From an uncultured Phycisphaeraceae bacterium (GTDB taxonomy: Bacteria > Planctomycetota > Phycisphaerae > Phycisphaerales > UBA1924), in NCBI GenBank assembly GCA_937899905.1, contig CALCCF010000003.1:1-39854 (forward strand): 39,854 bases of DNA. Reading direction: 5' to 3'. Made by a program: the position numbers and the translations under genes. Positions 1 to 6,471 of this stretch are shown here, one piece after another. Within the stretch, counting starts at the first letter, position 1. Each line of letters begins with the position of its first letter. The notes beneath the pieces are model-generated. The model ran no database searches. It saw only the letters and a list, made by a program, of their open reading frames with translations, and had not been told where the DNA came from.

Positions 1-42
1 GTTGAAGAACCACTGGAACGTGTCGGCACGGTCGGCGACCAC

Positions 43-1239
43 CTAGAGGTCCACCGGGTCCGCGCCGCGGTCGGCGACCAGGCTCCCGGGCTGGGCCGTG
101 ATCACCGGCAGGAACGGGCCGCACTGGTTCAGCAGCACGCTGATGTTGTCGGTGTTGCGGTTCGCGACAACCAGATCGGGGGCGCGGTCGCCGTTCAGGT
201 CGCCGATGGCCGCGAAATAGGGAAAGCTGCCCGCGCCGTAGAGCACACGTTCGGCGAAGGTGCCATCGCCGTTGTTCAGCAGCACGCTGACATCATCGCC
301 GCCCTGTGTGGCCACGGCGAGGTCGACATCGCCGTCGCCATCCAGATCGCCGATCGAGAATCCCCGGGGGCTGGGACCCGCGCGGTATCGCACACGGGGC
401 GCAAACGTCCCGTCGCCATTGTTGAGCAGCACGCTGACCCGTTCGGAACCGCCCATCAGGGCCAGGTCGTTGTCGCCGTCGCCGTCCAGGTCGCCGATCG
501 CCGCGGAGTAGGGGTCGACGCCCGCGTCGTAGAGCACCTCGGGCTCGAAGGTTCCATCCCCGTTGTTCAGCCGCACGCTGACGTCTGCGGAGAACACGTT
601 GGCGACGGCCAGATCGGCATCGCCGTCGCCGTCCAGATCGCCGATCGCCACACCAAGGGGTCCGTCGCCCGCGTCGTAGGCCACCTGGGACGCGAAGGTC
701 CCGTCGCCGTTGTTCAGCAACACGCCGAAGCCGTCGGAGCGGTTGTTCGCCACGGCCAGATCCGGGGCGCCGTCGCCGTCCAGGTCGCCGATGGCCACGA
801 ACCGCGGCCCGTCGCCCACGTCGTAGAGCACATCGGGCGCGAAGGTGCCGTCGCCGTTGTTCAGCAGCACTGAGACGTTGTTGGCGCCGAAGTTCGCCAC
901 GGCGAGGTCGGCATCGCCGTCGCCGTCCAGGTCGCCGATGGCCAGGGAATAGGGTCCGAAGCCCGCGCCGTAGTTCACATCGTGCTCGACGCAACCGTCA
1001 CCGTTGTCCAGCAGCACGGAGACCCTGCCGGGAAGGTTGGCCACGGCGAGGTCGGCATCGCCGTCGCCGTCCAGGTCGCCGATCACCACGGACGTGGGAA
1101 AATCGACCACGCCGTAGGTCACATCGGGCGCGAAGAGATCGGCTGGGTCGCAGTCCTGGGCGAGCAGCGGCAGGGGGATCAGGGCGGGGACGGCCAGGGC
1201 GGCCACGATCGGTCGGAACTCGAGTCGGGTGGTGGGCAT
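43..1239 (-). CDS. Secreted FG-GAP/VCBS repeat protein, interrupted by in-frame TAG (3' part runs off the window)
   Basis: Probably an exported beta-propeller protein; substrate unknown. The ATG at 1239 is preceded by GAAGGAG and begins a signal peptide (MPTTRLEF, a hydrophobic stretch, then LLAQ). Seven repeats of about 45 residues follow, each with an IGDLDGDGDxDLAVAN calcium-type loop and most with an LLNNGDGTF turn, as in a seven-bladed FG-GAP/VCBS propeller. After the propeller, the motif PVITAQPGSLVADRGADPVDL looks like the start of an Ig-like domain, but a TAG (43-45) follows at once. The 14 codons after the TAG stay in frame and read VVADRADTFQWFFN, a typical Ig-like strand with the core Trp. 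The gene is therefore either mutated, read through, or carries a sequence error, and it continues past base 1. Repeat identity is sure; function is not. Confidence 0.85.
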   Translation of the reverse strand: MPTTRLEFRPIVAALAVPALIPLPLLAQDCDPADLFAPDVTYGVVDFPTSVVIGDLDGDGDADLAVANLPGRVSVLLDNGDGCVEHDVNYGAGFGPYSLAIGDLDGDGDADLAVANFGANNVSVLLNNGDGTFAPDVLYDVGDGPRFVAIGDLDGDGAPDLAVANNRSDGFGVLLNNGDGTFASQVAYDAGDGPLGVAIGDLDGDGDADLAVANVFSADVSVRLNNGDGTFEPEVLYDAGVDPYSAAIGDLDGDGDNDLALMGGSERVSVLLNNGDGTFAPRVRYRAGPSPRGFSIGDLDGDGDVDLAVATQGGDDVSVLLNNGDGTFAERVLYGAGSFPYFAAIGDLNGDRAPDLVVANRNTDNISVLLNQCGPFLPVITAQPGSLVADRGADPVDL

Positions 1240-1867
1240 AATGAGATCTCCTTCTTCACCAAAGCATATCGGGAGCCCACCGAGCGTGCTCCGGGATCTG
1301 CCCGATGGCCCGCGACGAGGGGCGAGGCCGCGCGAGGCCTCGTTTTTGCCCTGCAACGTCGAATTCGGTGCCTCCACAGTGCGACGCTGCCCCTGCAGAG
1401 TTGGTCTCTGTCCCTGCTGATCCCGGCTCGCCCCCTGCAGACTTGAACTCAGTCCCTGCTGACCCCAACTCAGTCCCTGCAGACTCGAACTCAGTCCCTG
1501 CTGACCTCAACTTAGTCCCTGCAGAGTTCAACTCAGCACCTGCTGAGTTGAACTTTGCGCGAATTCGGATCGACCCCGAACCGCCCCCACGGGCTTCCAG
1601 GCGGGTTTGGCCCCGGATCTCGTGGCGCGACGCGAGGGCGGCTGGCTTTTTTCATCGAACTCGCAAATCGGACCAAAGTCCGGTTCCCGGCCGCTCGATG
1701 CACTCGGTGGCCGGGCACGGACCACGGTGGTCTGCGTCGAGGCCCCCGCCGGATGTTCGACGCGGGCACGCGTGGGAGCGCGTGGGGGTACGCGACGTAA
1801 GAACGCGCCCCAGGACAGGCACGGATACGCCGCCCAATTGAAGGGAAACCTCAGAAAGGACTCGACC
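1240..1867. other. Divergent intergenic region holding the 21-bp array
   Basis: These 628 bases separate two divergent genes. The first 20 bases hold the ribosome-binding site of the minus-strand FG-GAP gene, and 1335-1556 is the minisatellite. I see no gene, tRNA or strong hairpin in 1557-1850; the open frames there have random-looking composition. The last 20 bases hold the AGAAAGGA ribosome-binding site of the gene at 1868. Confidence 0.6.
1335..1556. repeat. 21-bp tandem repeat (minisatellite) with 42-bp higher order
   Basis: About ten units of exactly 21 bp run without indels. Clear copies are 1398-1418, 1419-1439, 1440-1460, 1461-1481, 1482-1502, 1503-1523 and 1524-1544, with decayed copies upstream (1335-1397) and a partial one after 1544. 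The core is GAACTCAGTCCCTGC. From 1377 on, units end alternately in CTGCA and CTGCT, so the array also has a 42-bp period. It is open in several frames: plus-strand heptapeptides of the type PADxNSV and minus-strand SAGTExx. The array lies between the divergent genes starting at 1239 and 1868, and no start in it has a convincing ribosome-binding site, so I treat it as non-coding. Confidence 0.85.
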
Positions 1868-2557
1868 ATGACCACCATCCCGCGGTCGTACGACGAGGCG
1901 ATCGACTGGGTCGCCCAACGCATCACCGAGTGGGCCGCCAACCCCGGCAACATCGGACTGGACGAGCCGACCACCACGGCCATCGCGACCCAGCTCGCCA
2001 TCGCCCAGGGCGCCCGCGATTCGGCGTTCCAGGCCCGGATCGACTCTCGCGATGCCACGGGCGTGTACCACGACCGGGGCGACCAGCTCATCGACCAGGC
2101 CCGCCAGGCCGTCGCGACGATCCGCGCGTTCGCCAAGTCGAGCGAGGACCCGCAGACGGTGTACAGCGCCGCGAGCATCCCCGCCCCGGCGACGCCCGGC
2201 CCGACGCCCGCGCCCGGCCGCCCGTTCGACTTCCGCACCGAGCTGCTGTTCGGCGGTGGCCTGCAGGTCACCTTCGACTGCGACAACCCCAGCCGCGTGC
2301 AGGGCGTGACCTACAAGGTCGAGCGCCAGGACCAGCCCTCTGGTGGAGGTCAGAGCGCGTTCACCTTCCTGACCAACGCCAAGTCGCGCGAGTTCACCGA
2401 CGAGACGATCCCCTCGGGCTCGTCGCAGGTGACCTACCGCGTCACGGCCCAGACGTCGACCAAGGACGGCCTGGCCAACGGCTTCGCCGTCCGCTTCGGC
2501 GCCAACAACCAGGCGGTGGTGTCCGGCGAGGATGGCGGCGAGGAGCTGGCGGCCTGA
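1868..2557 (+). CDS. Hypothetical protein: helical N-terminal domain, Pro-rich linker, beta-rich (Fn3-like) C-terminal domain
   Basis: A 229-residue cytosolic-looking protein of unknown function, without signal peptide or membrane segment. The ATG at 1868 follows AGAAAGGACTCGACC, a good ribosome-binding site; the same frame is open upstream but has no better start. Residues about 1-95 are helical, with an aromatic N-terminal motif (SYDEAIDWVAQRITEWAAN) and a long Ala/Gln/Asp-rich helix. A Pro/Ala linker (about 100-118) leads to a beta-rich domain with alternating residues (TYKVERQ, TYRVTAQTS, FAVRFGANN), suggestive of a fibronectin-III-like fold. I do not recognise a named family. It stands alone, with a long hairpin about 55 bases after its stop. 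Confidence 0.8.
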   Translation: MTTIPRSYDEAIDWVAQRITEWAANPGNIGLDEPTTTAIATQLAIAQGARDSAFQARIDSRDATGVYHDRGDQLIDQARQAVATIRAFAKSSEDPQTVYSAASIPAPATPGPTPAPGRPFDFRTELLFGGGLQVTFDCDNPSRVQGVTYKVERQDQPSGGGQSAFTFLTNAKSREFTDETIPSGSSQVTYRVTAQTSTKDGLANGFAVRFGANNQAVVSGEDGGEELAA

Positions 2558-3137
2558 GCGGCCGGCTTTCCGAGCCTAAGAGACGCGGTTTCAGAGCCGT
2601 TGCCATGGTGCGCGACGCACGGGCGGGTCCCCCTCGACGAAAGGGATGGCCGCGCCCGTGCTCGCGTTTAGAGATTGGTCATTGGCGCTCGTCTTGGCCG
2701 CGGGCGTCGAGGCCCGATGGGGCGTACGGGTTTTCGCGAATCGGTTGTCGTATTTTGCTTTTTCGCTGGTTTTGTGGGCGGAATCGTGTCGCGTTGCCGA
2801 CATTCGCAGCGGACGGAAGAGCCGGGTTCTGGCCCCGGCGCCCGCGATGGGAGAGAGGGAGCGTGCGGTCGGTTCGAGCCGGCCGTGCCTTCCTGGTCCT
2901 GCTGTGTGTTCGCAGCGACCGTCCGCGACCGAGGGAGATACGTCGACCCAACGCCCCGGTCGTCGGATGGGCATGCCTGTCAAACTGGATGAGCTAGGCG
3001 AAGTGGGAATGCGATGCCGCGCCGCCCACGGGTACCCGCAATGCGCGTGCGCGCCCGAGGCGACGTGCAGCCTGCACCACACGCCTTCCTAAGTTGACGC
3101 GCCAACCAATCGGCCCGTTATGGGCCGCGCGTTGCGC
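2558..3137. other. Gene-poor region with hairpins
   Basis: No open frame in these 580 bases has a ribosome-binding site or protein-like composition on either strand. What can be seen is a long stem-loop at 2611-2666, a smaller perfect 6-bp hairpin at 2821-2839 (GCCGGG/CCCGGC), and an A+T-richer patch around 2725-2780. It could hold a non-coding RNA, but I recognise no known RNA family in it. Confidence 0.5.
2611..2666. terminator. Long imperfect hairpin downstream of the 1868 gene (terminator or structured RNA)
   Basis: The left arm CGCGA-C-GCACGGGCG (2611-2625) pairs with CGCCCGTGCTCGCG (2653-2666): 14 base pairs with one bulged C at 2616. The 27-base loop holds a smaller TCCC/GGGA stem. 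On the plus strand it is followed only by TTTA, so as a terminator it is weak in its U tract; a structured RNA or mRNA-protecting element is equally possible. Confidence 0.45.
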
Positions 3138-3166
3138 TTGGCGTATCACGGGGTGTCCTGTACAAT
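3138..3166 (+). promoter_or_regulatory. Sigma70-type promoter for the glycosyltransferase gene
   Basis: TTGGCG (3138-3143) and TACAAT (3161-3166) are separated by exactly 17 bases. Transcription would start near 3173, about 15 bases before the ATG at 3188. Confidence 0.6.
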
Positions 3167-3187
3167 GGCGCGCCGAACGCAACGACC

Positions 3188-4165
3188 ATGGCACCCAACT
3201 GCTCCATCGTCATCGCGACCGTGAGGCGGCGGGACTCGCTGCTCGAGACGCTGCGCGCGCTCGACCCGGCCGGGCTCGAGGCCGAGTGGCCCGAGGGCGC
3301 CGAGGTCGTCGTCGTCGAGAACACGCCCGAGCCGGAGCTGGACGCGGCGGAAATCGAGCACGTTGGTGCGGGTCGCGTGCGGCTGCTGCACGAGCCGAAG
3401 CGAGGCAAGTGGCGCTGCCTGAACACGGCGATCGAGCGCGGCCGGCGCGAGGGCTGGCTCGGCGAGATCATCGCCGTGCTCGACGACGACATGTCGCCCA
3501 TGCCCGGCTGGGCCGCGGCGGTCGTCGACAGTGGCCGGACCCGGCCCGAGCATGATCTCTTTGCCGGAAAGTCGCACGTGCAGTGGCCGCCGGGCGTGCC
3601 GGTGCCCGAGTGGGCCGAGCACTACCTGGCACTCAACGTCTGCTTCTCGATCCTGACGTGGGAGGGCGAGACCGATCGCGAGATGGGCGGCATCTTCCCC
3701 CACCCCAGCGGCAACCACTTCTGGTTCCGCCGGTCGATCCTGGAATCGATCCCCGAATCAAATCCCGCGTTCTCGCCCGGCTGGACCACGGAGATCCGGT
3801 TCTGCATGGCCGCCCGCGCCCGCGGCCACCGCGGCCTGCTCATCCCCCGGATCACCTGCGGCCACCGCGTGCAGCCGGCGCTGATCGACGAGGACGCCTT
3901 CCTGCACCGCGCAATCACGGTGGGCCACACGATGGGCCGCCTACGGCTGGCCGAGGAACGCCCGCGCGGCGCGCAGGCGCTGGCCACACGCGGCAAGAGC
4001 GCCGCCGCACTCGCGGTGTGGACGCTCCGCGAGCGGCGCGCGCGGCGGCGTGCCAGCCGCGACCATGCGCCGGAGATCGTCATCGAGCGTGCCCGCGCCA
4101 AGCTGCAGCTCGGCAGGCACGGGGCGCTCCTCGGCCTGCGACGCGAGATCGGCGACGCGCCCTGA
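3188..4165 (+). CDS. Family 2 glycosyltransferase
   Basis: A 325-residue inverting GT-A glycosyltransferase that would transfer a sugar from a nucleotide donor; acceptor unknown. The N-terminus is the typical GT2 strand-helix (SIVIATVRRRDSLLETL, residues 6-22), VVVVEN follows at about 40-44, and the metal/nucleotide-binding DxD-type motif LDDDM lies at 98-102. A later FWFRRSILESIP...WTTEIRFCMAARARG segment matches the acceptor-side region of GT2 enzymes. There is no membrane segment, so it is cytosolic or peripheral. It has its own promoter just upstream and no glycan-cluster neighbours, so it appears to be an orphan. The ATG has little ribosome-binding site, which fits the very short leader. 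Confidence 0.88.
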   Translation: MAPNCSIVIATVRRRDSLLETLRALDPAGLEAEWPEGAEVVVVENTPEPELDAAEIEHVGAGRVRLLHEPKRGKWRCLNTAIERGRREGWLGEIIAVLDDDMSPMPGWAAAVVDSGRTRPEHDLFAGKSHVQWPPGVPVPEWAEHYLALNVCFSILTWEGETDREMGGIFPHPSGNHFWFRRSILESIPESNPAFSPGWTTEIRFCMAARARGHRGLLIPRITCGHRVQPALIDEDAFLHRAITVGHTMGRLRLAEERPRGAQALATRGKSAAALAVWTLRERRARRRASRDHAPEIVIERARAKLQLGRHGALLGLRREIGDAP

Positions 4166-4286
4166 CAAGAGAGCGTCCCGGCTCGAGCAGATCCGAGCTC
4201 GGCCAAACCAGCCGCAACCGGCTAGACGTTCCCTCGGTACCACCTCCGGCGTCACGCAACAAGCCGACGCCAGCAAGGGGAGCATC

Positions 4287-6074
4287 ATGCACGGGATGGG
4301 AATCCGTCGTGACGCCGTGGGGCGTTGTCTATTTACTAACCAGGCATCCGCATTGGCTGCAAGCATGGCTGTTGGGCTCGCGGCATCGCCGGCGTTGGCC
4401 CAGGTGGGCTATCCAGAGTTCCCCGCCGACGCCTCGCTGCTCCGTGGGGAGAGCGGATTCGCGATGACGACGCTGCCGCGAGACTCTCGCCTCGGCCGTT
4501 CCATCGCCGCGGCGGGCGACATCAACAACGACGGCATCGATGACTTCGCGGTCACGGCGTTCGACGGCCGTGACGCCTCCGTGTACGTCATCTTCGGTCG
4601 TGCCGACGGCGGCTTCGGTGATGAGCTCGATGTCTGGGCGCTCGATGGGAGCAACGGATTCCGCATTCGAGAAGGGCCCGCGCTCGAGCGATTCGCACGG
4701 TTTGCGCGGACGATCGGTGACATCAACCACGATGGCGTCGACGACCTCTTCGTCAGTGGCATCGCGCGCTCGTGGCCCGACGTGGGGTTCGTGGTCTTCG
4801 GGCGCGTCGACGGCAGCTTCCCTGCGCTGCTCGAGCCACAGGAACTCGGGCCTGGAGAGGGCCTGTTCTTGCAGGTATCGCCGGATCGCAGCCGGATGCG
4901 AGGCGATGCGTCGGTCAATGGCGCTGGGTTGGGAGACTTCAACGGCGATGGAGTGGATGATCTCGCCATCGGGACCGGCGCGCTCCCGATCCCCAACGGG
5001 AACACGGGCAAGGCGTACGTGCTCTATGGATCTGCCGACGGCTTTCCCGAGTCGATCACCCTCGAAGAGCTCGACGGCGTCGATGGCTTCGTCATGATCC
5101 CGGAAGAAGCGCAAGACCTCTTTGGGCTCAGCATGGCCGGCGCAGGAGACGTCAATGGCGACGGGCTGGGCGACATCGTGATCGGTGGTCCGGGCCGGAA
5201 CGCCATTATCGGGATGCGGACCCCAACGGCCGGGAAGGCCCACGTTGTGTTCGGCACCGACAGCCCGCCCGCAGAACTCTCACTCGGGGAGCTGGATGGA
5301 ACCAACGGCTTCACGCTCCGACCCGAACGCGACGAGGACTTTGCGCTCGGATACGGCGTTTGGGGCGTTGGTGATGTGAACGGAGACGGGCGGGACGATG
5401 TCGCGATCGGTGCGCCCGAGGGTGGCCCAGAGTTCCAGGGTGAGGTCTACGTCTTGTATGGCCGCGGCTCGTTCGAAGCGGAGTACCTCACGGATGAGTT
5501 CACCGAGGATGACGCGTTAGTCATCACCGGCCGCACCGGTCCAGACGCCGAAGATGCGAGTCTCGGATGGTCGATCGGGTCTGGCGATCCCAATGGTGAT
5601 GGCATCCCGGATGTCCTCATCGGCGATCCAACGCAGTTCAGCTTCCTGCAGCGCAACAGCGTGCACGTGCTATTCGGCCACGCCGACGGCGGTCCATTGG
5701 TTCCCGGTGGGGTGCTCGCGATCGAGGATCTCGACGGCCGCCTCGGCTTCACGATCGAGTGGTCTGCCGGAGCCCAGTCGTTTTTCGGTGGTTCGGTTGG
5801 TGGCTTCGGCGACATCAATGCCGACGGCGTCGGCGACATAGGCATCGGTGCAAACCTGTTCGATCGAAACGCCGGGCGGGCATTCGTCCACTTTGGTGGC
5901 GGGCTGTGCACCATCGATCTGAATGGCGATCGAAAGGCCGACCTGTTCGACGTCCTGGCGTTCCTCGGTCTCTTCGAAGCCCGGGATCCCATCGCCGACT
6001 GGGACGGTGATGGCTCGCGGACCGCGATGGACCTGCAGGCCTACCTCAACGACTTCGACGCCGGCTGCCCATAG
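4287..6074 (+). CDS. Secreted integrin-alpha-like FG-GAP propeller with C-terminal dockerin-like tag
   Basis: A 595-residue exported protein. The ATG at 4287 follows AAGGGG and starts a signal peptide ending ASPALAQ. Seven FG-GAP repeats follow, each with a GDxNxDGxxDxxIG loop (for example GDINNDGIDDFAV, GDVNGDGRDDVAIGAPEG), most then with a VYVIFGR/AYVLYGS strand, as in integrin alpha propellers. The last 55 residues are a dockerin-like domain: LCTIDLNGDRKADLFDVLAFLGLF, then DWDGDGSRTAMDLQAYLNDFDAGCP at the C-terminus. This tag is more diverged than the three others in the window. The role is probably adhesion or scaffold binding outside the cytoplasm; the ligand is unknown. Confidence 0.9.
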   Translation: MHGMGIRRDAVGRCLFTNQASALAASMAVGLAASPALAQVGYPEFPADASLLRGESGFAMTTLPRDSRLGRSIAAAGDINNDGIDDFAVTAFDGRDASVYVIFGRADGGFGDELDVWALDGSNGFRIREGPALERFARFARTIGDINHDGVDDLFVSGIARSWPDVGFVVFGRVDGSFPALLEPQELGPGEGLFLQVSPDRSRMRGDASVNGAGLGDFNGDGVDDLAIGTGALPIPNGNTGKAYVLYGSADGFPESITLEELDGVDGFVMIPEEAQDLFGLSMAGAGDVNGDGLGDIVIGGPGRNAIIGMRTPTAGKAHVVFGTDSPPAELSLGELDGTNGFTLRPERDEDFALGYGVWGVGDVNGDGRDDVAIGAPEGGPEFQGEVYVLYGRGSFEAEYLTDEFTEDDALVITGRTGPDAEDASLGWSIGSGDPNGDGIPDVLIGDPTQFSFLQRNSVHVLFGHADGGPLVPGGVLAIEDLDGRLGFTIEWSAGAQSFFGGSVGGFGDINADGVGDIGIGANLFDRNAGRAFVHFGGGLCTIDLNGDRKADLFDVLAFLGLFEARDPIADWDGDGSRTAMDLQAYLNDFDAGCP

Positions 6075-6101
6075 CAACCGCGCGGGACGATACTGTCCGG
6101 C

Positions 6102-6440
6102 ATGGGGCACGCGTCCGACGCCACGGTCATCGTGTGGGGCCTGCTCGCCGGCTCGGCCGCGGGCGTGCTGCTGGGCATCGTGGCCGGCTCGGTGACGGGT
6201 GACATGGGCGCGTGGCTGCTGCTGGGCACGTCGATGGGCGCGTCCTTCGGTCTCACTGCGGGGTTCATCTGGTGGGCCGTCACGCGGCCGTCGACGCGCG
6301 AGCCGTGCCCCGGCTGCGGCTACGACACCCACGGCCTGCCACGCGATGCGGCCACCGGTGAGGCGACCTGCCCCGAGTGCGGCGGTGTCGTGCCCGCGCC
6401 CAAGCCCGACGGTGCGAACGATCGATCCGGGGTGCCGTAA
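6102..6440 (+). CDS. Small membrane protein with C-terminal zinc ribbon
   Basis: A 112-residue protein with two Gly/Ala-rich membrane helices (about 8-33 and 36-60) followed by a cytosolic four-Cys zinc ribbon: C69-P-G-C72-GYDTHGLP...C90-P-E-C93. The CGYDxxGLP...CPECG pattern is one I associate with Planctomycetota membrane proteins. Function unknown. No clear ribosome-binding site precedes the ATG. It lies 27 bases after the propeller gene and 31 bases before the M60 peptidase gene on the same strand, so the three may be co-transcribed. Confidence 0.75.
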   Translation: MGHASDATVIVWGLLAGSAAGVLLGIVAGSVTGDMGAWLLLGTSMGASFGLTAGFIWWAVTRPSTREPCPGCGYDTHGLPRDAATGEATCPECGGVVPAPKPDGANDRSGVP

Positions 6441-6471
6441 CCATCGCACTTGTACCTCGATACGCTCCAGC

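Noticed and set aside
1305-1841. Plus-strand 178-codon and minus-strand 91-codon frames through the 21-bp array
   Set aside because: Repeat units of seven codons stay open in several frames by construction; no ribosome-binding site and random flanks.
2646-3092. Plus-strand 148-codon frame in the gene-poor region
   Set aside because: No ribosome-binding site, no domain-like pattern, and Arg/Ala/Cys composition typical of non-coding G+C-rich DNA.
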